Shown in pieces: positions 37,156-45,301 of a stretch of 48,008 bases of DNA. The notes below the pieces were generated by a model, which was not told where the DNA came from, did not search any database, and worked only from the letters and a program-made list of their open reading frames with translations. Origin of the DNA: Roseiarcus sp035656495 (lineage in GTDB: Bacteria > Pseudomonadota > Alphaproteobacteria > Rhizobiales > Beijerinckiaceae); the NCBI GenBank assembly GCA_035656495.1, contig DASRSL010000107.1:1-48008 (forward strand). Reading direction: 5' to 3'. Position 1 is the first letter of the stretch. Each line of letters begins with the position of its first letter. Position numbers and translations under genes: made by a program.

Positions 37156-37179
37156 AGGCGGCCCGCCGAGGAAGCCGGG

Positions 37180-37256
37180 GAACAGGGAGATCTTTTGGCC
37201 TATCAAGGAATTCAAGTTCCCCATTCGGCCGAAAGCAGGGACATCTCGCGGCCTGA
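37180..37256. repeat. Dispersed repeat, copy B of the CAGGGA element
   Basis: Aligns end to end with 17695-17769: both begin GAACAGGGA, share TTCGGCCGA in the middle and CAGGGACATCTCG near the end, with scattered substitutions between. The inverted pair that gives a hairpin in copy A has lost several pairs here, so copy B looks the more decayed. It lies in the 235-bp gap between two convergent genes. Confidence 0.7.
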
Positions 37257-37390
37257 TGCGGCCGCCTGTTCGACGCTTGCGGCAGGCGGCCCGCCAAACG
37301 GATGAATATTCTCGTCGCGGCGCCCGGTGTGAGGCTCCGCCCTAAAAGGACGGCGTCTGCGTCCCTGGAATGCGCCGGCGCCGTAGGCGT

Positions 37391-38788
37391 TCAGATATGA
37401 ATCGCTCGTTTGTCAACCGCCATCGCCGCCTCCTTGACCGCCTCCGACATGGTCGGATGGGCGTGGCAGGCGCGGGCGAGGTCTTCGGCCGAGCCGCCGA
37501 ACTCCATCAGTACAACAGCCTCGGCGATCAGCTCGCCGGCGCCGAAACCGACGATCTGAGCGCCGAGAACGCGGTCGCTTGCGGCGTCCGCGAGGATCTT
37601 GACGAAGCCGTCGGTGCGCCGCATCGCCCGCGCCCGGCCGTTGGCGATGAAGGGGAACCTGCCGGCCTTGTAGGCCACGCCCTCGGCCTTGAGATCGTCC
37701 TCGCTCTTGCCGACGACTGCGATTTCCGGGCTCGTGTAGACGACGCTGGGGATCGCATCATAGTTCACGTGACCCGCCTGGCCCGCCAGCAGCTCCGCTA
37801 ACGCGACGCCCTCGTCCTCCGCCTTGTGGGCGAGCATCGGCCCGCGGATCACATCGCCGATCGCATAGACGCCAGGGACGTTGGTGGCGAAATGCTCGTC
37901 GACGACGACCATGCCGCGGTCCATCGCGACGCCGAGCGCCTCGAGCCCGAGATTTTCGGTAAAGGGACGCCGTCCGATCGCCACGAGCACGATGTCGGCG
38001 TCGATCGTCTTGGCGTCGCCGCCCGCCGCCGGCTCGATCATCGTCTTCACGCCGCTGGCCGCGTTTTCGACCTTGGCCACCTTGTGCGCGAGGTGGAAAA
38101 CGATTCCCTGCTTTTCGAACATGCGCTGGGCCTGCCTGGCGACTTCGCCGTCCATGCCGGGCAGGATGCGGTCGAGGAGCTCGACCACCGTCACCTCGGC
38201 GCCGAGGCGCCGCCATACCGAGCCGAGCTCGAGCCCGATCACGCCGGCCCCGACGACGATCAGCTTCCTCGGAACTTTCGGCAGGCTCAGCGCCCCGGTC
38301 GAGGAGACGACGGTCTTTTCGTCGATCTCGACGCCGGGAAGCCGCGCGACGTCGGAGCCGGTGGCGATGACGATCGCCTTCGACTCCAGCGCTTTCTCGG
38401 CGCCGTCCTCCGCTTTGACGACGACCTTGCTCTTCGCCGCGATCCGGGCCTCGCCGGCGATCCAGTCGATCTTGTTCTTCTTGAACAGGAAGGCGACGCC
38501 GTTGACGTTGGCGGAGACGGTGTCGTCCTTGTGCTTCATCATCGCTGCGAGATCGAGTTCCGGCGCTCCGACGACGACGCCGAACGGCGCCAAGCCATGC
38601 CCCGCCTCCTCGAACATTTCCGAGGCGTGGAGCAACGCCTTGGAGGGAATGCAGCCGATGTTGAGGCAAGTCCCGCCGAGTGTCCTGCGCTTCTCGACGA
38701 CCGCCACCTTCATGCCGAGTTGCGCCGCGCGGATGGCGCAGACATAGCCGCCGGGTCCGGCGCCGATGACGATGAGGTCGTAGGTCAT
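37391..38788 (-). CDS. lpdA: Dihydrolipoyl dehydrogenase (E3)
   Basis: A 465-residue flavoprotein that reoxidises dihydrolipoamide in pyruvate, 2-oxoglutarate or glycine-cleavage complexes. FAD site VIGAGPGGYVCAIRAAQLG, redox disulfide in GGTCLNIGCIPSKALLH, NAD site IVVGAGVIGLELGSVWRRLG, and the catalytic His-Glu in the C-terminal HAHPTMSEAVKEA. Full length. ATG 38788; no other complex subunits are adjacent, although in many alphaproteobacteria lpdA closes the 2-oxoglutarate dehydrogenase operon, so the partner genes may lie outside the window or elsewhere. Confidence 0.96.
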   Translation of the reverse strand: MTYDLIVIGAGPGGYVCAIRAAQLGMKVAVVEKRRTLGGTCLNIGCIPSKALLHASEMFEEAGHGLAPFGVVVGAPELDLAAMMKHKDDTVSANVNGVAFLFKKNKIDWIAGEARIAAKSKVVVKAEDGAEKALESKAIVIATGSDVARLPGVEIDEKTVVSSTGALSLPKVPRKLIVVGAGVIGLELGSVWRRLGAEVTVVELLDRILPGMDGEVARQAQRMFEKQGIVFHLAHKVAKVENAASGVKTMIEPAAGGDAKTIDADIVLVAIGRRPFTENLGLEALGVAMDRGMVVVDEHFATNVPGVYAIGDVIRGPMLAHKAEDEGVALAELLAGQAGHVNYDAIPSVVYTSPEIAVVGKSEDDLKAEGVAYKAGRFPFIANGRARAMRRTDGFVKILADAASDRVLGAQIVGFGAGELIAEAVVLMEFGGSAEDLARACHAHPTMSEAVKEAAMAVDKRAIHI

Positions 38789-38890
38789 GCTATTTGGCTT
38801 TCTCAGCTACACGCTTCCGTGATTTCGCATTGAAATCTATCTCGATGGGGTGCAAATCGCTCTTCATTAAATGGAATATCCATCCGGATA

Positions 38891-39277
38891 TCATGAGGCG
38901 AACGCCAGCCGCGCCAACATCATGAGGAGGCCGATCACCGAAATCCCCCACAGCGCGGTTCGCACGTAAGTAACGCCCATGACGTAGGCGGGCAGATAGA
39001 GGATGCGGGCGATGATCCATATGGTCGCACCGAGGCCGCTTGCTTTCCCGGTCGTGATCAGCGCCAGCGCCAGCCCCACGAATGGGACGAAGCTCTCAGT
39101 ATAATTGTTGAGCGCCCGAGTCGCCCGTCCGCCGGCGACGCCCTTGGCCGCCGGCTGCTTATCGCGCGGCGAGAGCAGATACTTGAGGCCGAATTCGGCG
39201 CTCCCCGCGAACGCCTGCACGAGAACATGCGCGATCCACAACAGGACGCCGAGACCGAGGCAAACGAGATCGCTCAT
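38891..39277 (-). CDS. MAPEG family membrane protein
   Basis: A 128-residue inner-membrane protein with four hydrophobic helices and the MAPEG (eicosanoid/glutathione metabolism) pattern: RATRALNNYTESFVPFVGLA between helices 1 and 2, and RILYLPAYVMGVTYVRTALW for helix 3. Start ATG 39277 follows GGAGGGGAAGGA; a longer in-frame start adds 11 residues without a better ribosome site. Related bacterial proteins have unknown substrates. It follows the divergent DUF459 gene and precedes lpdA on the same strand, 102 bp apart. Confidence 0.88.
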   Translation of the reverse strand: MSDLVCLGLGVLLWIAHVLVQAFAGSAEFGLKYLLSPRDKQPAAKGVAGGRATRALNNYTESFVPFVGLALALITTGKASGLGATIWIIARILYLPAYVMGVTYVRTALWGISVIGLLMMLARLAFAS

Positions 39278-39450
39278 TCCTTCCCCTCCGCAGTCGGCGC
39301 CGCGCGCCACTACGCCGGCTTGATCGAAATGTCGACTAAACCTTTGGCCTTCCGCACGAACGGCCTGTCGAAAGTTACGAAAGCCTCACCTCACCGGCTT
39401 GAGCGAGATGCATGGCGACAGCGTCGCCCACCCCTCGAAGAGACGGTCTT

Positions 39451-40785
39451 ATGAGCGCACTTCGAAAAATTGGGCTATGTTGCCGGCAGGACCGAAGGCG
39501 CGGCGCCTCGTTCGGCGCATGCCCGAACCGCGCTGCCGCGCGTTCGGTCCATCGGAGAAAAGAATTGTTCCCGCTCGGCAGATCGTCACTGGGTTTTTTG
39601 ACGCGCATCGCCGTCTTGGCTCTCTGTTCCTGGATTCTCGTCGTTCCGAGCCCGCGGGCCCAAGAGACAGGAGGATTTCCAGGCTTCCTTCAGCATCTGT
39701 TCGGGTTTGGGTCGAAACCTCAATCTCCGCCCAACGCCAATGCGCCGACGAGTCCCAGGGCGCGAACGACGCGAAGGACCGGACAGGACTTTGTCTCGCC
39801 TTCGGCGACGCGCGCCCTGAGCGGGTCCGGCAAAACGCATGTCGAGAAGTCATTTTTCATAACCGTGCTCGGCGACAGTCTCGCCATCTCGGCCGCCCAG
39901 GGCTTGTCCGAAGCTTTCGCCGACAAGCCGGAGATTTCGATCACGGATGTCGCGCGGGATCTGTCCGGCCTCACCCGCGACGATTACTACGACTGGCCCA
40001 AGGCTGCTCGCGACCTCGCAGCAGGCAAACAACGAATCGATGTCGCGGTCGTCATGATGGGCGTCAACGATCTGCAGCCGCTCAGGGACGGCGGCGGAAC
40101 GCTCGACCCTCTCAGCGAGAAATGGCAGGCCCTTTACGGTGAGCGCGTCGAGAGCCTGATTGCGCCGTTTCGCGACAAGCATATCCCGGTTCTCTGGGTC
40201 GGGTTGCCCCCGATGCCCGATGAGAAATTCAACGCCCAAGCTATTGCATTAAACGAAATCTATCGGGAGCATGTCGAGAGAGCCGGCGGCAAGTACATCG
40301 ACATATGGGACGGTTTTGCCGATCAGAACGGACAATACAACGCTTTCGGAGCGGACGTTGAAGGGCAGAGGGCAAGGCTGCGGTCCGGCCCCAACGGCAT
40401 GTATTTCACCAAAGCCGGCTCGCGCAAGCTGGCGCAATTTCTCGAGATGGACATTCGCCGCGCCTTCGACAAGGGCAAAACCCAGAACGACATCGCCGCG
40501 CTCCCCCCGGACATCGAGCAGGAAGCCGACGACATCAATGCCGAAATTCGTCGCGAGATGGGAGCGGACAAGCTTCTGGGCAACGGCCTCCCGTCCGTTC
40601 TCAAACCGGAAACCGGCCCCATCCTGTCGCTGACGGCCAGACCGACGGCGGCCAATGCCGCGCTGGTCGGCGCGCCTGGCGATATGACTGCGCTTGGCGG
40701 TGACCAAGATCGAAATGGGTGGCTCGGACACTCTGCCGAGCCGCAACTCGGTCGCGCTGATGACTTCAAATGGCCCAAACCATAG
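39451..40785 (+). CDS. DUF459 SGNH-hydrolase-like exported protein
   Basis: A 444-residue protein: basic N-terminus, a membrane or signal segment near residues 45-65 (LTRIAVLALCSWILVVPS), a disordered Pro/Ser/Arg linker, then an SGNH-fold domain with FFITVLGDSLAISAAQGLSE (block I, nucleophile Ser), VVMMGVNDLQPL (block III, Asn) and a C-terminal block reading PNGMYFTKAGSRKLA. The usual block V Asp-x-x-His is replaced by Asn-Gly-Met-Tyr, so catalysis of the normal kind is doubtful. ATG 39451 is preferred over 39412, which would overlap the upstream promoter space. Possibly acts on cell-wall or polysaccharide acyl groups. Confidence 0.8.
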   Translation: MSALRKIGLCCRQDRRRGASFGACPNRAAARSVHRRKELFPLGRSSLGFLTRIAVLALCSWILVVPSPRAQETGGFPGFLQHLFGFGSKPQSPPNANAPTSPRARTTRRTGQDFVSPSATRALSGSGKTHVEKSFFITVLGDSLAISAAQGLSEAFADKPEISITDVARDLSGLTRDDYYDWPKAARDLAAGKQRIDVAVVMMGVNDLQPLRDGGGTLDPLSEKWQALYGERVESLIAPFRDKHIPVLWVGLPPMPDEKFNAQAIALNEIYREHVERAGGKYIDIWDGFADQNGQYNAFGADVEGQRARLRSGPNGMYFTKAGSRKLAQFLEMDIRRAFDKGKTQNDIAALPPDIEQEADDINAEIRREMGADKLLGNGLPSVLKPETGPILSLTARPTAANAALVGAPGDMTALGGDQDRNGWLGHSAEPQLGRADDFKWPKP

Positions 40786-40820
40786 TCGGGATCACTCCGG
40801 CTTAGGCGGATTTTGGGCCG

Positions 40821-41699
40821 TTACGCCACCTGCGGGGCCGTGGGCTTCTCAACCGGCCGCCGCAGATAGGCCGAAAGTCGCTCGGAGAATTTGTCGGGAG
40901 TCTCGGCGAATAAGCGATCGAACTCGGTCTCGGCGCGCCGCCTGAGTTTTTTTTGCTTCGCCGCCAGCTCCGCCGTCAGCTCCGCCTGCGCCTCGGGCGT
41001 TAGAAAAGCGCGCTCGGTCGCGAACGTCGCCAGCATGTGCAGATCATTGAAGTCCCCGAGCGTGTCGCGAAGCGCATTGAGCTCCTCGGATTGTGGGCCG
41101 AGCGCCGCCGGCCGGGCGGGAGAGAGCGCCGCCAGCTGATAGCGAAGGTCAATGACGCGGGCGCGTAGTGCGTGCAGCGCAGCCGGGTCGCCGCTGGCGA
41201 AGGCAATTCTTCCGCGCCGTCGCGCTTGCCTATAGGTGCGCGCGACGGCCTCCACAATGTCGTCGGCGGCGATCTTCTTGAGGTCCAAAGCCGCGAGGCG
41301 CTTGACGATCGCGTTGAGCTGGGAGCGGGAGGCGCTCGTCGCAAATCCGCCGTCGGCGCGGTTCGCCGCGGCTCGCTCGCGTCGGATCGCCTCGAGGAGC
41401 GACGCGGCGACCTCAGGCGGCGGGCCGAGGCGCGCGAGCCGGGCCTCGATCACATCGAGGTCGCGACCGCGGCCAACCCGGCGACGGACGACGGCGAGGC
41501 CGGCGATGGTGACGCGGGCGGACTCCCCGAGAGATGGCCGGAAAAGACGCGCGATTGCGCGCGCTTCCTTCAGCGTCTTGCGCACGCCGTGCACGCGCTC
41601 GGAGGCCTGCTCGCCGCGGCCCGGGAGCTGCCGCCCAGCCAAAGCGACGGCGGCGATCAGCCGCGCGTTGCAGTAGAGTGGCCAGGCGTTGTCGCGCAC
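40821..41699 (-). CDS. CHAD domain protein
   Basis: A 292-residue helical protein with the CHAD domain, a fold rich in conserved His and basic residues that binds inorganic polyphosphate. Pattern: SERVHGVRKTLKEARAIARL (conserved His-x-x-Arg-Lys), HALRARVIDLRYQLAAL and LRDTLGDFNDLHMLATFA (the second His repeat). The first start, GTG 41699, lies 3 bases after the stop of the acyl-CoA synthetase gene, implying co-transcription and perhaps translational restart. Role unknown beyond likely polyphosphate association. Confidence 0.87.
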   Translation of the reverse strand: MRDNAWPLYCNARLIAAVALAGRQLPGRGEQASERVHGVRKTLKEARAIARLFRPSLGESARVTIAGLAVVRRRVGRGRDLDVIEARLARLGPPPEVAASLLEAIRRERAAANRADGGFATSASRSQLNAIVKRLAALDLKKIAADDIVEAVARTYRQARRRGRIAFASGDPAALHALRARVIDLRYQLAALSPARPAALGPQSEELNALRDTLGDFNDLHMLATFATERAFLTPEAQAELTAELAAKQKKLRRRAETEFDRLFAETPDKFSERLSAYLRRPVEKPTAPQVA

Positions 41700-41702
41700 G
41701 CC

Positions 41703-43346
41703 CTAACCCACGTTCTGGCCAAGCTCTTTTACTCGCTCCCTCAGCGCGAATTTCTGCACCTTGCCCGTCGAGGTCTTCGGGATTTCGGCGAAGACGATCG
41801 TTCGCGGGCATTTATAGCGCGCGAGCCGCCCCCGACACCAATCGATCAGCTCATCGGCGGTTGCCGTATGGTCGGGCTTCATCTCGACGAAGGCGCACGG
41901 CGTTTCGCCCCATTTCTCATCCGGCCGCGCCACGACCGCGGCGAGTTGCACGCCGGGATGCTCGAAGAGGGCGTCCTCGATCTCGATCGAAGAAATGTTC
42001 TCTCCTCCGGAGATGATGATGTCCTTCGACCGGTCGCGCAGCTGCACATATCCGTCCGGATGCTTCACCCCGAGGTCGCCCGAATGGAACCAGCCGCCCG
42101 CGAACGCCTTCTCGGTCGCGGTCTTGTTCTTGAGATAGCCCTTCATAACCACGTTGCCGCGGAACATCACTTCGCCCATGCTCCGCCCGTCGGCTGGTAC
42201 GGGCCCCATCGTTTCGGGGTTGAGGACGTCCAGCGCCTCCAGCGCATGGTAGCGCACGCCCTGCCGCGCCTTGAGATGGGCCTGGGTCTCTGCGTCGAGG
42301 GCGTTCCACTCGTCCTTCCAGTCGTTGACCACGGCGGGTCCATAGACTTCGGTGAGTCCGTAGAGATGGGTGACCTCGAAACCCGCTTCGCCCATCGCCT
42401 TGAGGACGGCGGCCGGCGGCGGCGCGGCGGCGGTGAAGAAGCGGACGAGATCCGGCAAAGGCTTCCTCTCGTCCTCCCGCGCGTTGAGCAGCACCGACAT
42501 GACGATCGGGGCGCCGCAGAGATGGGTCACCTTGTGCTCGGCGATGAGGTCATAGAGCGCCTTGGCGCGCACCTGCCGCAGGCAGACATGCACGCCGGCC
42601 TTGACGCTGATCGACCAGGGGAAGCACCAGCCGTTGCAGTGGAACATCGGCAGCGTCCACAGATAGACCGGGTGCCGGCCCATATCCCCGATGAGAATGT
42701 TGCCCATCGCGAGCAGGCTCGCGCCGCGGTGATGATAGACGACCCCCTTGGGGTCGCCCGTCGTCCCGGATGTGTAATTGAGGGAAATGGCGTCCCATTC
42801 GTCAATCGGGGCGTCGCGCTGGTAGGTCTCGTCGCCCTCGGCGACCAGCGCCTCGTATTCGAGCTCGCCGATTCGCTCGCCCGCGCCTTCGTATTCGGGA
42901 TCGTCATAGTCGATCAGCCGCGGCCGAATTTTGACGAGCCTCAGGGCTTTGGCGATGACGTCAGAAAACTCGCGGTCCACGATCAGCGCGCGCGCCTCGC
43001 CGTGGTCGAGCATGAAGGCGAGCGCCGCAGGGTCGAGACGGGTGTTGAGCGCATTGAGCACCGCGCCGCTCATTGGCACTCCATAATGGCATTCGAGCAT
43101 TGCGGGCGTATTGGCGAGCATGACGGCGACCGTATCGCCGCGGGCGATCCCGCGTTTCGCCAGGGCCGAGGCGAGCTTCTTCGAGCGGGCGCAAAAGTCG
43201 CGGTAGTCGCGCCTGAGGGGCCCGTGCGCGATCGCCAAGCGGTCGGGGAACACCGCCGCCGCGCGCTCGAGAAAGCTCAGCGGCGTCAGGGGCTGGAAAT
43301 TCGCGGCGTTGCGGTCGAGATCGCATTCATAGGACGACTGGGACAT
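41703..43346 (-). CDS. Acyl-CoA synthetase (AMP-binding family, DmdB/fatty-acyl type)
   Basis: A 547-residue cytoplasmic ligase forming acyl-CoA via an acyl-adenylate. Motifs: P-loop YTSGTTGDPKGVVYHHRG near residue 180, adenine motif YGLTEVYGP, hinge GWFHSGDLGVKHPDGY, and the catalytic Lys in PKTSTGKVQKFALR near the C-terminus. ATG 43346 follows GAGGAG and gives the normal start of the family; the frame is open a further 130 codons upstream, but that part reads as Arg/Ser-rich non-protein. The CHAD gene follows immediately. Substrate probably a medium or long fatty acid or methylthiopropionate-type acid; not decidable here. Confidence 0.92.
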   Translation of the reverse strand: MSQSSYECDLDRNAANFQPLTPLSFLERAAAVFPDRLAIAHGPLRRDYRDFCARSKKLASALAKRGIARGDTVAVMLANTPAMLECHYGVPMSGAVLNALNTRLDPAALAFMLDHGEARALIVDREFSDVIAKALRLVKIRPRLIDYDDPEYEGAGERIGELEYEALVAEGDETYQRDAPIDEWDAISLNYTSGTTGDPKGVVYHHRGASLLAMGNILIGDMGRHPVYLWTLPMFHCNGWCFPWSISVKAGVHVCLRQVRAKALYDLIAEHKVTHLCGAPIVMSVLLNAREDERKPLPDLVRFFTAAAPPPAAVLKAMGEAGFEVTHLYGLTEVYGPAVVNDWKDEWNALDAETQAHLKARQGVRYHALEALDVLNPETMGPVPADGRSMGEVMFRGNVVMKGYLKNKTATEKAFAGGWFHSGDLGVKHPDGYVQLRDRSKDIIISGGENISSIEIEDALFEHPGVQLAAVVARPDEKWGETPCAFVEMKPDHTATADELIDWCRGRLARYKCPRTIVFAEIPKTSTGKVQKFALRERVKELGQNVG

Positions 43347-43414
43347 TGGCTCCTCGGGCGCTGCGCACAGCATCATAGCCTGCAAAACGGCCTTGTGGAG
43401 GGGCACCGTCCCTC

Positions 43415-43901
43415 TTACGGGCGAAAGGCGAAGAAGCGGAAGCCGAGGAAGGTCGGAATCATCGCAGCGCCGGCGCCCGCGGCGACGAAGAGGGGAAGGA
43501 TCGCCGGCGTCGCCGCGACAGGCCCGGCCTTTCCACCGGCGCGCGGCCGAGTCGGTCGCGCGCCAGCATGTAGACGACGAAGGCGATCGAAATGACGCCG
43601 ACCACGAGTCTGACCGCGTCCTCGCTGACCCTGGCCGCCATGAACCAGCCCGCCGCGATCCCCGACGAAGGGATAAGGATGAGCAGGTTGCGCGGCGAAA
43701 AGTCGCGCCGGAACGCCCAGACGCTGACCCAGTCCTGGACAATCATGACGGGGAGCACGATCGCCGCCGCGCGAATCGGCGAGATGACGAGCGACAGCAT
43801 CGGCATCGCCAGAGCGCCCAGGCCGGCAGATCCGCCTTCGACAGCCCGAGCACGATCACTGCCGCGACCGCGAGGAGATAGAATTCCGTTTCGCCCGACA
43901 T
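43415..43901 (-). pseudogene. TSUP (TauE/SafE) permease, frameshifted and truncated
   Basis: From ATG 43901 the frame reads MSGETEFYLLAVAAVIVLGL then SKA and goes out of frame; one base missing near 43833 is needed to continue as GSAGLGALAMPMLSLVISPI, the TSUP signature, through VQDWVSVWAFRRDFSPRNLL to about residue 125. The expected central block with the second TSUP motif is absent, and a third frame supplies a hydrophobic end (VAATPAILPLFVAAGAGAA) stopping at 43415. So the gene has at least one frameshift plus an internal deletion. Family members export sulfur or organic anions; this copy is not functional unless the sequence contains errors. Confidence 0.75.
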
Positions 43902-44010
43902 CGTCCCGGCAGACGCTCCGATCCATGCAACGGCGCTGCGTCTCGCGGCGCGTCGAGGGCGCCATCCGAGGATCAGCTCAAGCCGTCTTTTCCTTCAAAA
44001 GCTTCAACGG

Positions 44011-44064
44011 GTTTCCGAACACTTCCGCCCCAGGGCTTCCGAAAGCTTCCGAACGGCTCCGAAA
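44011..44064. repeat. Five 10-bp repeats (TTCCGAA core)
   Basis: Units at 44011, 44021, 44035, 44045 and 44055 each carry TTCCG at the same place: GTTTCCGAAC, ACTTCCGCCC, GCTTCCGAAA, GCTTCCGAAC, GGCTCCGAAA. Spacing is exactly 10 bp except for one 4-bp insertion between units 2 and 3. The one-helical-turn period is what a cooperative DNA-binding protein would need, but simple slippage is the alternative. It lies 110 bp upstream of the TSUP pseudogene and downstream of the helix-turn-helix gene. Confidence 0.6.
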
Positions 44065-44147
44065 TTTACGCTTCCTTTCCCGGGGTAATGAAGGTTTGTC
44101 AAGGCTTTAGGGACGATTATGGCTGGAAGAAGCACGATTCTCGCCGG

Positions 44148-44783
44148 TCAGCGCGCCCATGTTCCCCATGGGCTGTCCGGCTGGACGGGGGCGAGCGGCG
44201 GCGCGACGGCGGGACCTTCATCCGGCGCCGGGAGCGACGCAGCGGGCTCGAGTTCCGGGGCGAGCGGCGGCGCGATGGCGGCGGGACCCTCGTCCGGCGC
44301 CGGCCTTGGATCCACGGGCGGCGCGGCGGCGGCCGCGGCGGCCGCCTCCCTCCTGCACTCGTCGAGAACCTCGCTTCTGATCCGAGCGACGAGCGTCCGC
44401 ATGACCAGCTCGTCGCCGTCGCTCATGTTCCGCCGGCGCGGCGCCAGCTCGCGCGCGAGCGACTGATAGCGGTCGAGCTTTTCGAGCGCCTTGATGAACG
44501 GCGCAATCGCCCGGATGTCGCCGCGCGCGAGCGCTTCGCCTGCGACCCGCATCGCCTGGCCGAGCCGGTCGATCTGCAGATGGGCGTGGATTGCGCTTTC
44601 GAGCGCCTCGCGGCCTTCCAGGGCTTCCTTGACGATCTGGCGCACGCGTCGCTCGGTCAGCTTCTCCTCGCGGGCGATCTCGTCATAGCCGAAGCCTTCG
44701 CGCAGCCGCTCCACGATGCGCTTGTTCCTCGCGGACCGGGTGAATTTCGTCGCCTGCCGCTTGCGCGGTGTCTGCTCGTCCAT
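44148..44783 (-). CDS. Helix-turn-helix protein with low-complexity tail, SOS box upstream
   Basis: A 211-residue protein of unknown family. The basic N-terminus is followed by a clear helix-turn-helix at about residues 18-55 (RNKRIVERLREGFGYDEIAR then EEKLTERRVRQIVKEALEGR), similar to sigma-like or transposase-type DNA-binding segments. A helical middle follows (residues 60-130), then an Ala/Pro-rich tail with two copies of the unit PAPDEGPA..APPLAP. ATG 44783 is chosen because the helix-turn-helix starts soon after and the frame upstream reads as non-coding. A LexA-type box lies 77-91 bp upstream, so DNA damage may induce it. Likely a DNA-binding regulator or a mobile-element accessory protein. 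Confidence 0.65.
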   Translation of the reverse strand: MDEQTPRKRQATKFTRSARNKRIVERLREGFGYDEIAREEKLTERRVRQIVKEALEGREALESAIHAHLQIDRLGQAMRVAGEALARGDIRAIAPFIKALEKLDRYQSLARELAPRRRNMSDGDELVMRTLVARIRSEVLDECRREAAAAAAAAPPVDPRPAPDEGPAAIAPPLAPELEPAASLPAPDEGPAVAPPLAPVQPDSPWGTWAR

Positions 44784-44859
44784 GGCTGATCCTCGTTCAC
44801 CGTCGTCGCAGCGCTGATCTTCAGGGAATAGCACAGGCTCTGTCAGGGCGAAACAAAAT

Positions 44860-44874
44860 GTTCTCTGCTTGTTC
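44860..44874 (-). promoter_or_regulatory. LexA (SOS) box, alphaproteobacterial type
   Basis: GTTC-TCTGCTT-GTTC on the plus strand, GAAC-AAGCAGA-GAAC on the minus, exactly fits the alphaproteobacterial direct-repeat LexA box GTTC-N7-GTTC. A weak minus-strand promoter can be drawn just downstream (TTGTTT, 17 bases, TGCTAT). Such a site would let DNA damage control the gene starting at 44783. Confidence 0.65.
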
Positions 44875-45098
44875 TTTTCTTGGTTAACGCTCATGATGTC
44901 GGTCGCCAGACGCGGGAGGATCGCGCCGAACGCTTCGAGGTCGCAGACGCCCTTGGCGAGGAAGACGCGATTGGCGCGAGGCGGTCGCATGTTGTCGTCC
45001 CTGATGGCCGTCTTCCCGTAGAGACAATATGCGCGGCAGCTTGGTCCGAGGAAAACAGCGCCTGAGATTGGGAGTGTCTCCGTTTTGAATCTCCGGTT

Positions 45099-45175
45099 TT
45101 GTACAGGTTTTTGGACGCCGGCAGCGACGAAACTCTCCGCACGCTCAGTGAGCCGGCGGCCAAAAACCTGTACAA
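45099..45175. repeat. 77-bp near-perfect inverted repeat (possible MITE or structured element)
   Basis: A 24-bp arm at 45099-45122 starting TTGTACAGGTTTTTGG pairs with the arm at 45152-45175 at 23 of 24 positions, separated by 29 bases. It is not followed by a U tract in either direction. The size and the long terminal arms suggest a miniature transposable element or a recombination or replication site; a LexA-like or operator role is less likely because the arms are too long. Confidence 0.7.
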
Positions 45176-45301
45176 CAAAAGACATTCACAAGTCCCGTCG
45201 AAAGCGGATATTATAGTACCAGGGCTGACTGGTAAGCTCTCTTGGTGAAAGCTTATCAGTTCACAAACCTTGAGACGCTGTCCGTTCACGCGATGGCGCA
45301 A

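Larger units (their letters stand above)
44784..45301. other. Regulatory and repeat-bearing intergenic region
   Basis: This 518-bp gap contains, from left to right, the leader of the helix-turn-helix gene, the SOS box at 44860-44874, a stretch of about 220 bp with no recognised content, and the 77-bp hairpin at 45099-45175. The minus-strand frame remains open through most of it but shows no family likeness and lacks a ribosome site at its upstream starts. Confidence 0.55.

Noticed and set aside
41172..43595. 807-residue plus-strand open frame opposite the CHAD and acyl-CoA synthetase genes
   Set aside because: Antisense shadow; the minus strand has clear motifs for both genes.
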